A DNA stretch of 64,000 bases from SG8-41 sp035574195 (lineage in GTDB: Bacteria; Pseudomonadota; Gammaproteobacteria; Burkholderiales; SG8-41). The notes beneath the pieces are model-generated. The model searched no databases, was not told the origin of the DNA, and saw nothing but the letters and a program-made list of their open reading frames with translations. The stretch covers positions 40,603 through 104,602 of the forward strand of contig DATLZE010000109.1 in the NCBI GenBank assembly GCA_035574195.1. The letters are read 5' to 3'. A program made the translations under genes and the position numbers. Of the stretch, positions 17,804-26,751 are shown piece after piece (within the stretch, counting starts at the first letter, position 1; each line of letters begins with the position of its first letter).

Positions 17804-17848
17804 CCAGGCATTCCTGCGGCGCGCCGCGAGGCGCGTCAGGGCGAAATG

Positions 17849-18940
17849 CTACGCGATTTTCAGCTCGCGCGCCTGGATCGTATAGCGAAAGGCATCGGGT
17901 TCGAGCGAATCGAGCCGCCCCTGTGCGGTCTCGCCGTTGGGATACATGAAGTACGGGATCTTCGGGCCACCCCGGGAGCCGGGGAGGCTCACGTCGTGCG
18001 CGTAATTGTACGCGAGCCAGTTCATCTCCCACGCGCCGAACAGCATCCGGCGCGCGCGCAGCACCCGCTCGTCGGTCAGCGCGAGATTGCCCGGGGGCTC
18101 CTCCAGCACCACCTTGCGCACGTCGGCCGGGTCCACCGGGATCCAGCCGTGGCCGCGGGCGTAGAACTCGGCGCGGCAGTGCTGCGCCCTGCTCACGTCT
18201 TCGGTATTCGCGCCGAGGCTGCGGTAGCCGAGGCCCGAGGGTGCGACCCGGAGCCCGTAGACATCGCGCGCCGGAACGCCCGCCGCGCGCGCGAGCCCCA
18301 CGAACAGGGTGTTGAGATCCCCGCACTTGCCACCGAAGTTGCGCGTCTCGAGCATCGCCTTGATGTCGCCCCAGCCGCAGCCGCGCACCTTGGGATCGCG
18401 GAAAGTGTTGTCCACCACCCACTCGTAGATCGCGCGCGCGCGCTCGATGTCGGTGCGCGCGCCCCGCGTGATCTCGCGCGCGGTATCGCGCACGATGCCG
18501 TCGGTCGGGATGAGCTCGGTCGGCTCGAGGTTGAGCCGCAGCACTTCCCGGTCCTCCGCAGGCGCGTTCCCGGGCTTCGACCAGTTAACTGCGCGGTCGC
18601 GCGTGGCGAAGCGGCTCACCAGGGTGAGCGTGGGATTGGATACGGAATGCGGCCATTGCGCGTGCACGATACCCGCCCGGTACTTGGGTTCGGTGACGAG
18701 CTGCACGGTCGCGCCCGGAGCGCTCCAGCGGCTGCCGAGATCCTTCTGGTAGTCGGTGTCCTGGAGCAGCGGCACCGGGAGCCACACCTGGGTGAGGCCC
18801 GCGGGCCTGAGCACTTCCACCTTCGTCGTCACCTCGAACACGCGCCAGGGACGCGGCTCGGCCCCGGCCCGGTTCGGCTGCGCGAGCTGCGGGAGCGCAC
18901 CGAGCGCAACGCCCGCCTTCAGGAAAGCCCTGCGATCCAT
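17849..18940 (-). CDS. Tat-exported transglutaminase-like protein
   Basis: 363 aa from MDRRAFLKAG; an in-frame ATG at 18961 is less likely. The RRAFLK motif plus a hydrophobic stretch form a twin-arginine signal. The transglutaminase-like core holds the Cys-His-Asp triad: Cys in FGGKCGDLNTLFVGLARAAG, His in SRAQHCRAEFYARG, and Asp in WIPVDPAD (roughly residues 215-275). This fold often acts as a cysteine peptidase or amidase in the periplasm, but the substrate is unknown. The 370-residue class with Tat signal is common in betaproteobacteria. Followed on the same strand by the TlpA-like gene. Confidence 0.85.
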   Translation of the reverse strand: MDRRAFLKAGVALGALPQLAQPNRAGAEPRPWRVFEVTTKVEVLRPAGLTQVWLPVPLLQDTDYQKDLGSRWSAPGATVQLVTEPKYRAGIVHAQWPHSVSNPTLTLVSRFATRDRAVNWSKPGNAPAEDREVLRLNLEPTELIPTDGIVRDTAREITRGARTDIERARAIYEWVVDNTFRDPKVRGCGWGDIKAMLETRNFGGKCGDLNTLFVGLARAAGVPARDVYGLRVAPSGLGYRSLGANTEDVSRAQHCRAEFYARGHGWIPVDPADVRKVVLEEPPGNLALTDERVLRARRMLFGAWEMNWLAYNYAHDVSLPGSRGGPKIPYFMYPNGETAQGRLDSLEPDAFRYTIQARELKIA

Positions 18941-19079
18941 CGCGCGTCCTCCTCGGAGCATTCGATCTTAGCCTAATCAAAGCGCGCCCTGGTGCCAAGC
19001 GTCCGCATAATCAATTGACTGCTTGATCACGCGATATGGCCCTAACCGAGCCACGGGCCATTGGCTGACGAGCTATTTA

Positions 19080-19135
19080 TCGCGACCATCGACCCTCTCC
19101 ACCCGGCAGAGGCACGAGGGTAAGGGATCGAGCGC
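19080..19135. repeat. intergenic inverted repeat, CCCTCTCC/GAGGGT type
   Basis: ACCCTC (19092-19097) and GAGGGT (19116-19121) flank CACCCGGCAGAGGCAC. On the minus strand the element reads like a short 'accctc...gagagggt' spacer repeat. It sits just beyond the murJ stop. The rest of the 18941-19159 spacer shows no gene. Confidence 0.4.
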
Positions 19136-19159
19136 CTTCAGGCATTATCACGACTCTCG

Positions 19160-20695
19160 TCAGGCGCTGCGCTGCGCGAAGTCGTGCAGCCGGAAGCCGA
19201 GCAGCCGCAACGCGAGAAAATAGACCGCGGCACCCAGCACGACCAAGCCGGCGAGGCGCGCCGCGCGCTCGCCCGCTCCCATCGCGAGCCAGCTCGCATC
19301 GCTTCCCGAGGCGAACCAGAGCACCGCGCCCATGACGCAGAGCGCGGCGAACAATTTCGCGAGGAACGCCGGCCAGCCCGGCTGGGGCGCATAGATGCCG
19401 CGGCGGCGCAGCGCGCGCAGCAGCAGCGCCGCGTTCGCGCAGGCGCCGAGCCCGATCGCGAGCGCAAGCCCCGCGTGCCTGAGCGGCCAGACGAAGGCGA
19501 GGTTCATGAGCTGGGTCAGAGCGAGCGTCACGAGCGCGATCCTGACCGGCGTGCGGATGTCCTGGCGCGCGTAGAAGCCGGGCGCGAGCACCTTGACCAT
19601 GATCAGCCCGATCAGCCCCGCGCTGTAGGCGATGACCGCGCTGCGCGTAGCATGGACATCGGCGGCGGAAAATGCCCCGTAGTGGAAGAGCGTCGCGACG
19701 AGCGGAACGGCGAGCAGCGCCAGGGCCGCGGCGGCGGGGGCGGCAAGAAGCAGCGTCATCCGCAGCCCCCAGTCGAGCAGCTCCGAGTAGCGCTGCGCGG
19801 CCTCCTGCGCGTGGTGCCGGGCGAGGCTCGGCAACAGGATGGTGCCGAGCGCCGCTCCCAGCATGCCGGCCGGAAATTCCATGAGGCGGTCGGCGTAATA
19901 GAGCCAGGAGACGCTGCCCGTCACGAGGAAGGAGGCGAAGATCACGTTGACGAGAAGGCTCACCTGGCTGATCGAGACTCCGAATACGGCCGGCCCCATC
20001 TGCCGCAAAACGCGCCATACGCCCTCGTTCCCGAGATCGAGCCGCGGCCGCGGCAGCAGCCCGATGCGCGCGAGATGCGGGAGCTGGAAAGCGAGCTGCA
20101 GGACGCCGCCCGCGAACACCGCCCAGGCGAGCGCCGTGACCGGAGGGTCGAAGTAGGGCGCTCCCCACAGCGCGAAGCCGATGAACGAGAGGTTGAGCAG
20201 CGCGGGGGTCGCCGCCGGCACCGAGAAGCGGCCGTAGGTGTTGAGGATGCCCCCGGCGAGCGCGGTGAGCGAGATGAACAGGATGTAGGGAAAGGTGATC
20301 CTCAGCAGCTCGACCGTCAGCTCGAACTTGCCCGGCGCCGCGGTGAAGCCCGGGGCGCTCACGGCGACGATGACGGGCGCCGCGGCGATCCCGATCGCTG
20401 TCACCAGGGCCAGAGCGAGCGCGAGCGCGGCGGCGACATGATCCACCAGCAGCCGCGTTTCGCGCTCGCCGCGGCGGCTCTTGTATTCGGCGAGGATCGG
20501 CACGAACGCCTGCGAGAAGGCGCCCTCGGCGAAGAGCCTGCGCAGCAGGTTCGGGATCTTGAAGGCGACGAAAAAAGCGTCGGTCGCGAGCCCCGCGCCG
20601 AAGACGCGGGCGATGACGAGATCCCGGATGAAGCCGAGCACGCGCGAGACGAGCGTCATCGCGCTCACCGTCGCGAGCGCTTTCAGCAGATTCAT
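19160..20695 (-). CDS. murJ: lipid II flippase MurJ
   Basis: 511 aa polytopic inner-membrane protein of the MOP superfamily that flips lipid II for peptidoglycan synthesis. The N-terminus LLKALATVSAMTLVSRVLGFIRDLVIARVFGAG carries the charged residues of the transport cavity. The FFVAFKIPNLLRRLFAEGAFSQAFVPI block is the family hallmark. About 14 hydrophobic segments follow. Divergent from rpsT across a repeat-filled spacer; murJ next to rpsT is typical of betaproteobacteria. Confidence 0.96.
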   Translation of the reverse strand: MNLLKALATVSAMTLVSRVLGFIRDLVIARVFGAGLATDAFFVAFKIPNLLRRLFAEGAFSQAFVPILAEYKSRRGERETRLLVDHVAAALALALALVTAIGIAAAPVIVAVSAPGFTAAPGKFELTVELLRITFPYILFISLTALAGGILNTYGRFSVPAATPALLNLSFIGFALWGAPYFDPPVTALAWAVFAGGVLQLAFQLPHLARIGLLPRPRLDLGNEGVWRVLRQMGPAVFGVSISQVSLLVNVIFASFLVTGSVSWLYYADRLMEFPAGMLGAALGTILLPSLARHHAQEAAQRYSELLDWGLRMTLLLAAPAAAALALLAVPLVATLFHYGAFSAADVHATRSAVIAYSAGLIGLIMVKVLAPGFYARQDIRTPVRIALVTLALTQLMNLAFVWPLRHAGLALAIGLGACANAALLLRALRRRGIYAPQPGWPAFLAKLFAALCVMGAVLWFASGSDASWLAMGAGERAARLAGLVVLGAAVYFLALRLLGFRLHDFAQRSA

Positions 20696-20734
20696 CGCGC
20701 GCGGCCCCCGTGGCTCGGTGCCCGTGGGCCGGGC

Positions 20735-20880
20735 TCAGGGTTGCGCGTTCCGCGCTCCAAGTTTCGCGCTCGAGTTCGAGATCCAGGGCTCGAGGTTCGA
20801 GGCGATCCGCTGTCCGAGCCTTCGACCTTGAACGCCGAACACTCGACCCGCAACCTTGAACCTCGAACTTCGAACCTGTA
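20735..20880. repeat. intergenic repeat field, TTGAAC/TTCGAAC type
   Basis: The murJ-rpsT spacer contains many reiterated short words: TTCGCGCTCGAG, GGCTCGAGGTTCGAGG, CTTCGACCTTGAACGCCGAA, then TTGAACCTCGAACTTCGAACC up to 20877. The left half carries the complementary words (GTTCGAG), so the field can fold on itself. TTGAACGCCGA occurs again at about 32608, which shows a dispersed family. The rpsT promoter must lie at its right edge, where GTATCATAGG (20878-20887) may be a -10. Confidence 0.6.
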
Positions 20881-20923
20881 TCATAGGGCCCTTTTCCGAT
20901 TCAATTCCCAGAGTTCAGCGCAC

Positions 20924-21187
20924 ATGGCCAACATCGCATCAGCGAGAAAGCGTGCGCGCCAGGCGGAGAAGCGGCGCCGACACAACGCCGCGCTGCGTTC
21001 CAAGTTGCGCAGCGCCGTGAGAAGCGTGAGAAGGGCGATCGCGGCCGGAGACAAGGGTGCCGCGCGCGCCGTGTTCCAGCGCGCCAGCGCCGTGATCGAC
21101 TCGATCGCCGACAAGAACATCATCCACAAAAATACCGCGGCGCGCTACAAGAGCCGGCTCGCCGCGCAACTGAAGGCCATGCCCTGA
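20924..21187 (+). CDS. rpsT: 30S ribosomal protein S20
   Basis: 87 aa, highly basic. The sequence starts MANIASARKRARQAEKRRRH and continues through KLRSAVRSVRRAI, DKNIIHKNTAARYKSRLAAQL, all diagnostic for S20, which binds 16S rRNA early in small-subunit assembly. ATG at 20924. A stand-alone gene divergent from murJ. Between its stop and the DUF3579 gene lie about 190 bases with no coding signal. Confidence 0.97.
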   Translation: MANIASARKRARQAEKRRRHNAALRSKLRSAVRSVRRAIAAGDKGAARAVFQRASAVIDSIADKNIIHKNTAARYKSRLAAQLKAMP

Positions 21188-21374
21188 GGAGCCTCGCGAC
21201 ACCCTTGAGCGAACCCGCAGCGCCCTCGCTCCGGCTGACCCGATCCACGAAACCATCAGCAATCGCAAGCCAGCAACACCACCGCAGAATACCGGCAGGC
21301 CGACTGTCCCGTGCCTCACCGGCTCTCGACAGCGGCTGCCGTTCTCCAGTCGCGGCGCAGCGGGCCGCGGATTC

Positions 21375-21719
21375 CTAGGCGCTCGCCGGCACCCCGGCCG
21401 CGCCGGGCAGGGCTGGCGGCCACACGTCGTCCGGGCGCTTCTGCTTGCGGCCCGGCCTGAGCCTGAGCGCGTTGTCGCGCGCGAACCCCAGCAGGAACGC
21501 ATAGGCCGCAGGATCGAGCTCCTCGAGCCGCCGGTCCACCACCACGCAGCGGATGCCGCCCGCGATGATCGGCTTCAGATACGGCGAATAGGAAAGATGC
21601 CGGTCCTCCCCGAACACCGACATCATGCCACACAGCCGCTCGGCCCAGTCGCTGGGGCGAAACGACTGGCCACTCTCGGTGACGCCCTGGATGACGATTT
21701 CCGGGGAGCCTTCGAACAT
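21375..21719 (-). CDS. DUF3579 family protein
   Basis: 114 aa from the ATG at 21719; the open frame upstream (to 21836) lacks conserved sequence. The core EIVIQGVTESGQSFRPSDWA, then ERLCGMMSVFGEDRH, YSPYLKPIIAGG and CVVVDRRLEELDPAAYAFLLGFARDN are the DUF3579 pattern, a family almost restricted to betaproteobacteria and usually beside rpsT or argD. Function unknown. The C-terminal KQKRPDDVWPPALP tail is basic and probably disordered. Confidence 0.85.
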   Translation of the reverse strand: MFEGSPEIVIQGVTESGQSFRPSDWAERLCGMMSVFGEDRHLSYSPYLKPIIAGGIRCVVVDRRLEELDPAAYAFLLGFARDNALRLRPGRKQKRPDDVWPPALPGAAGVPASA

Positions 21720-21865
21720 GGTCCGGATGCGGCAAGAGGCAGGCGATGCGAATATTACTACAGTGCGCCCGGCGCTCCCATGAGGGCGCGGCGGGCTGCA
21801 GGCTGGCAGCGCGGAATTGGCTTGCGCGGCCGCCACTTATCGGACAGAATTAGTACGATGTGAAA

Positions 21866-21899
21866 CACACGGCGGCGCTTGCCGCCGTGTGTGCTTTTT
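21866..21899 (+). terminator. intrinsic terminator / possible attenuator directly upstream of argD
   Basis: A perfect 11-bp stem (21866-21876 with 21881-21891), loop GCTT, and then TGC followed by five T (21895-21899). The argD ribosome-binding site GGAAG begins at the next bases and ATG is at 21914. No gene on this strand ends just upstream, since DUF3579 is on the other strand. It therefore lies in the argD leader, or ends a small transcript starting after about 21720. On the minus strand there is no T-run. Confidence 0.75.
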
Positions 21900-21913
21900 G
21901 GAAGCCGGCCCGC

Positions 21914-23119
21914 ATGCCGCATGTGATGAACACCTACGCGAGACTACCTGTCGCCTTCGAGCGCGGCGACGGTGTCTGGCTGTGGGACGCTCAGGGCAAG
22001 CGCTACCTCGATGCGCTCGCGGGAATCGCGGTGTGCGGGCTCGGCCACAGCCACCCCAGATTCGTCGCGGCTCTGCGCGAGCAAGCGGGCAGGCTGGTGC
22101 ACACCTCCAACCTCTACGAAATCCCGCTGCAGGAGCGGCTCGCCGAGCGGCTCGCGGCGATCTCCGGCCTGGATGCCGTCTTCTTCTGCAATTCGGGGGC
22201 CGAGGCGAACGAAGCGGCGATCAAGCTCGCGCGGCTCCACGGCCGCGCGCGGAACATCGAGTCCCCAGCCGTCGTGGTGCTGGAAAGAGCCTTCCACGGG
22301 CGCACCATCGCGACCCTCACCGCGACCGGCAGCCGCAAAGTGCAGGCCGGTTTCGAGCCGCTGGTGGCGGGCTTCGTGCGGGTGCCCTTCGACGACCTCG
22401 CGGCAATAAGACGCGTCGCGGAGGCCAACCGCAGCGTGGTGGCGGTGCTGGTGGAACCGATCCAGGGCGAGGGCGGAATCAACATCTGCCACGAGGGCTA
22501 TCTTGCGGGGCTACGCGAGATCTGCGACGCGCACGGCTGGCTGCTGATGCTCGACGAAGTGCAGAGCGGGATGGGGCGCACCGGCAAGTGGTTCGCCTAC
22601 CAGCACTGGGGCGTGAGGCCCGACGTGGTCACGCTCGCCAAGGGACTCGGCAACGGCGTGCCGATCGGGGCGTGCCTCGCGGCGGGCGCGGCAGCGCAGC
22701 TGTTCAAGCCCGGCAGCCACGGCTCGACCTTCGGCGGCAACCCCCTCGCGTGCGCCGCGGCGCTGGCGACGCTCGCCGTCATCGAGGAGGAGCGGCTGAT
22801 GGAGAACGCGCTGCGCCGGGGCGAGTTCATCCGCTCCGAACTCACCCGGCGGCTCGCCGGCGCGAAGGGCGTGAGGGAAATCCGCGGCATGGGGTTGATG
22901 ATCGGCATCGAGCTCGAGCAGCCCTGCGGCGAGCTCGTGCAACAGGCGCTCGAACGAGGATTGCTGATCAACGTCACCGCGGACAACGTGATCCGGCTGC
23001 TGCCGCCGCTCACGCTGAGCGTGGAGGAGGCCGGGCTGCTGCTCGATACGCTCGTGCCGCTCGTTCTGGAATTCCTCGCCCGCGCGGGCGCGCCCCAGGC
23101 CGCCGCCCAGACGGCCTGA
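21914..23119 (+). CDS. argD: acetylornithine aminotransferase
   Basis: 401 aa PLP-dependent class III aminotransferase of arginine (and possibly lysine) synthesis. MPHVMNTYARLPVAFERGDG is the usual N-terminus, so I take 21914 with GGAAG before it. A GTG at 21860 is in frame but would translate the terminator hairpin. Motifs: NSGAEANEAAIKLAR, FHGRTIATLTATGS, DEVQSGMGRTGKWFAY, and the PLP lysine in TLAKGLGNGVPIGA, then HGSTFGGNPLACAAAL. 25 bases before argF, so one argD-argF unit is likely. Confidence 0.94.
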   Translation: MPHVMNTYARLPVAFERGDGVWLWDAQGKRYLDALAGIAVCGLGHSHPRFVAALREQAGRLVHTSNLYEIPLQERLAERLAAISGLDAVFFCNSGAEANEAAIKLARLHGRARNIESPAVVVLERAFHGRTIATLTATGSRKVQAGFEPLVAGFVRVPFDDLAAIRRVAEANRSVVAVLVEPIQGEGGINICHEGYLAGLREICDAHGWLLMLDEVQSGMGRTGKWFAYQHWGVRPDVVTLAKGLGNGVPIGACLAAGAAAQLFKPGSHGSTFGGNPLACAAALATLAVIEEERLMENALRRGEFIRSELTRRLAGAKGVREIRGMGLMIGIELEQPCGELVQQALERGLLINVTADNVIRLLPPLTLSVEEAGLLLDTLVPLVLEFLARAGAPQAAAQTA

Positions 23120-23144
23120 CGCCGCCGCGCGGCAGCGATCCGCC

Positions 23145-24086
23145 ATGCAGGTCAGGCACTATCTGCAGTTCAGGGATTTCTCCCGCGAGGAGTACGAGTA
23201 CCTGTTCGAGCGCACGCGCTGGATCAAGGACATGTTCAAGCGCTACGTGCCGTACCAGCCGCTGCGCGACCGCACGCTCGCCATGGTGTTCGAAAAGCAC
23301 TCCACCCGCACCCGCGTCTCTTTCGAGGCCGGCATGCACCAGATGGGCGGCACCGTGATCACGCTCATGACACGCGACACCCAGATGGGGCGCGGCGAGC
23401 CGATCGAGGATGTCGCGCGCGTCATCACCCGCATGGTGGACATCGTCATGATCCGCACCTTCGAGCAGGCGATCATCGAGCGCTTCGCCGAGCACTCGCG
23501 GGTGCCGGTGGTGAACGGCCTCACCAACGAATACCATCCGTGCCAGATCCTGGGCGACATCTACACCTACCTCGAGCACCGCGGCTCGATCCGCGGCAAG
23601 ACCGTCGCCTGGATCGGGGACTCGAACAACGTCTGCAACACCTGGCTGCAGGCGGCCGAGGTGTTCGACTTCAACGTGCATGTCTCCACGCCCCCCGGCT
23701 ACGAGGTCGAGCCCGAGCGCGCCGGTCTCTACGGCACCGGCCACTACGAGGAGTTCGCCGATCCGATGGAGGCGGCGAAGGGCGCCGATCTCATCGTGAC
23801 CGATGTCTGGACCAGCATGGGCGACGAGGCCGAGGACGCCGAGCGCAAGCGCGACTTCGAGGACTGGCAGGTGGACGCGGAAATGATGCGCGTGGCGCGC
23901 CCCGACGCGCTGTTCATGCACTGCCTGCCGGCACACCGCGGCGAGGAGGTCACCGCCGAGGTAATTGACGGCCCGCAGAGCGTGGTGTGGGACGAGGCCG
24001 AGAACCGGCTGCATACGCAGAAGGCGCTGCTCGAATACCTGTTGCTCGGCCGCATCAAGACCCAGGGCGACCTGTGGTCTACCTGA
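23145..24086 (+). CDS. argF: ornithine carbamoyltransferase
   Basis: 313 aa. Joins carbamoyl phosphate and ornithine to citrulline. The carbamoyl-phosphate loop STRTR (in EKHSTRTRVSFEAG, about residues 49-62), HPCQILGD, the ornithine loop DVWTSMGDE, and the catalytic HCLPAHRGEEV are all intact. Situated between argD and argG, which complete the route to argininosuccinate; argH is not in this window. Confidence 0.96.
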   Translation: MQVRHYLQFRDFSREEYEYLFERTRWIKDMFKRYVPYQPLRDRTLAMVFEKHSTRTRVSFEAGMHQMGGTVITLMTRDTQMGRGEPIEDVARVITRMVDIVMIRTFEQAIIERFAEHSRVPVVNGLTNEYHPCQILGDIYTYLEHRGSIRGKTVAWIGDSNNVCNTWLQAAEVFDFNVHVSTPPGYEVEPERAGLYGTGHYEEFADPMEAAKGADLIVTDVWTSMGDEAEDAERKRDFEDWQVDAEMMRVARPDALFMHCLPAHRGEEVTAEVIDGPQSVVWDEAENRLHTQKALLEYLLLGRIKTQGDLWST

Positions 24087-24090
24087 AACC

Positions 24091-24175
24091 CTCGACGCAA
24101 GGGCGCAAGGCCGCCAAGAATTCGGAGACACGGCCCCGTGCTTTCCATGCTTTGCGCCTGCGCGCCTTTGCACCC
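24091..24175. repeat. intergenic inverted repeat, GCAAGGCGC/GCGCCTTTGC type
   Basis: Left arm GACGCAAGGGCGCAAGGC (24094-24111) and the right arm around 24148-24172 (TTTGCGCCTGCGCGCCTTTGC) are imperfect inverted copies. Together they fill the whole argF-argG spacer and would form a long hairpin in a read-through transcript. Same vocabulary as the element after argG. Confidence 0.65.
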
Positions 24176-24192
24176 GATATCGAGCTGAAAAC

Positions 24193-25413
<1,221 letters not shown>

Positions 25414-25418
25414 AGGCA

Positions 25419-25497
25419 ACGCCGCCAAGCCGCAAAGAGCGACTGGATGGGTCAAAAATATCGTGGCTCTCTTCGCGCCTTTGCGACTTGGCGTCGT
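25419..25497. repeat. intergenic inverted repeat after argG, CGCCAAG..CGCAAAG type
   Basis: Left arm ACGCCGCCAAGCCGCAAAGA (25419-25438, continuing GC) pairs with the right arm 25466-25497, whose reverse complement reads ACGACGCCAAGTCGCAAAGG and on. Arms match with few mismatches around a 25-base loop. No T-run follows, so it is not a classic intrinsic terminator, though it could stabilise the argG mRNA end. Confidence 0.7.
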
Positions 25498-25515
25498 GGA
25501 TTCGAGAGCGTGTGA

Positions 25516-26097
25516 ATGACAACCATCGCAGTCGTCAGGAAGGGCGGCTACGCGGCGATCGCCGCCGACACCCTGACCAAATGGGGCAGCGGGAAGGAGT
25601 CGGCCGCCTATGTCGCCAACAACGTCAAGATCGTGAAGGTCGGCGAGGCCTACCTCGCCGGTACCGGGTCGGCCACCTTCAAGCTGATCCTGCGCGACTA
25701 TTTCGCGCAGCCCGGCGTGCCCGCGCGCTTCGACGGGACGCTCCAGATTTTCAAGACCTGGCAGGCGTTCCACGCCGCGCTCAAGGAACGCTATTTTCTC
25801 GCCACCGTCACCGACAAGGACGACGAGCTCGAGTCGAGCAAGTTCGACGTGCTGATCGCGAGCCCACACGGCATCTTCGGCGTCGGCGCGCACCGCACGG
25901 TGCAGGAATACCGCAAGTTCTACGCGATCGGCAGCGGCACCGATCTTGCGCTCGGCGCGATGTACGCGGCCTACGGCGATCCGCGGCTCTCGGCAGTGGA
26001 GGTGGCGCGGCTCGCGATCCGGGCGGCTGCGGAGTTCGACGATGCGACGGGACTTCCCGTGATCTCGCGCTCGGTCAGGCTGAAAACGCGAAAATGA
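25516..26097 (+). CDS. betaproteobacterial proteasome homologue (BPH), HslV-like Ntn hydrolase
   Basis: 193 aa. MTTIAVVRKGGYAAIAADTL aligns with HslV: removal of Met would expose a catalytic Thr1, Asp18 (Asp17 of the mature chain) matches the HslV Asp17, and Lys in NNVKIVKVG matches Lys33 with a small insertion. FYAIGSGTDLALGAMYAAY matches the HslV AIGSG...A block. Unlike HslV there is no hslU ATPase next door and the mid region (about residues 75-105, FKTWQAFHAALKERYFLA) is different. This fits BPH, described from betaproteobacterial genomes as a proteasome-like family distinct from HslV and Anbu. Partner ATPase and substrates are not evident here. No good Shine-Dalgarno site; it starts 19 bases after the argG palindrome. 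Confidence 0.85.
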   Translation: MTTIAVVRKGGYAAIAADTLTKWGSGKESAAYVANNVKIVKVGEAYLAGTGSATFKLILRDYFAQPGVPARFDGTLQIFKTWQAFHAALKERYFLATVTDKDDELESSKFDVLIASPHGIFGVGAHRTVQEYRKFYAIGSGTDLALGAMYAAYGDPRLSAVEVARLAIRAAAEFDDATGLPVISRSVRLKTRK

Positions 26098-26259
26098 CCG
26101 GGCGGCAGGAGCGCCGGCGCGCGACGCAGGCGCGCGGCCGCGGTCGCTCGCGCGCCAGCCGGCCACGCTGGAGCGCTGGACGCACGGCGAGGCCTCCCGC
26201 CCGGCCGCAGCCGCGCGTTGCGGTTACAATGGCGGCGGCATCATGCAGCGGAGGGATTC

Positions 26260-26751
26260 GTGCCGTCGTTCGACATCTTGTCCGAAGTCAATCACGTCGA
26301 GATCCGCAACGCGGTCGAGCAGTGCAACAAGGAAATCGCGAACCGTTTCGATTTCAAGGGGTCGGACGCGCGGGTGGAGATCGACGAGAAGGAGAAAACG
26401 CTCACCGCCTATGCCGACGACGAGTTCAAGCTCAGGCAGCTGCGCGAGGTGCTGACCGTCAGGCTCGCGAAGCGCGGGGTGGACGTGCGCGCGCTCGAGC
26501 CCGGCAGGATCGAGCCGGCGAGCGGCAACAAAGTCAAGCAACAGATCAAGGTCCGCGAGGGCATCGAGCAGGAGCGCGCGAAGGCGATCGTCAAGCTCGT
26601 CAAGGACTCCAAGCTCAAGGTCCAGGTGAGCGTCCAGGGCGAAGCTCTGCGCGTGACCGGCGCGAAGAAGGACACCCTGCAGGAGGCGATCGCGCTGGTG
26701 CGCAAATCGGTCAGCGACTTTCCGCTGCAGTTCAAGAATTTCCGCGACTAG
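26260..26751 (+). CDS. yajQ: YajQ family nucleotide-binding protein
   Basis: 163 aa from a GTG with GAGGGA eight bases upstream, giving the family start MPSFDILSEVNHVEIRNAV. Two ferredoxin-like folds; conserved KEIANRFDFKGSDARVE and KLRQLREVLTVRLAKRGVDV, ending VRKSVSDFPLQFKNFRD. Some YajQ proteins bind cyclic di-GMP and act in regulation (known for Xanthomonas); that role here is only an inference. Its 3' end overlaps metR by 20 bases in the convergent direction. Confidence 0.93.
   Translation: MPSFDILSEVNHVEIRNAVEQCNKEIANRFDFKGSDARVEIDEKEKTLTAYADDEFKLRQLREVLTVRLAKRGVDVRALEPGRIEPASGNKVKQQIKVREGIEQERAKAIVKLVKDSKLKVQVSVQGEALRVTGAKKDTLQEAIALVRKSVSDFPLQFKNFRD

Noticed and set aside
21188..21374. 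Possible small gene between rpsT and DUF3579
   Set aside because: No start with Shine-Dalgarno and no conserved peptide; treated as spacer.
25419..25497. argG-downstream hairpin as an intrinsic terminator
   Set aside because: The arms are long but there is no T-run, and the same word family occurs at argF-argG where termination would block argG.
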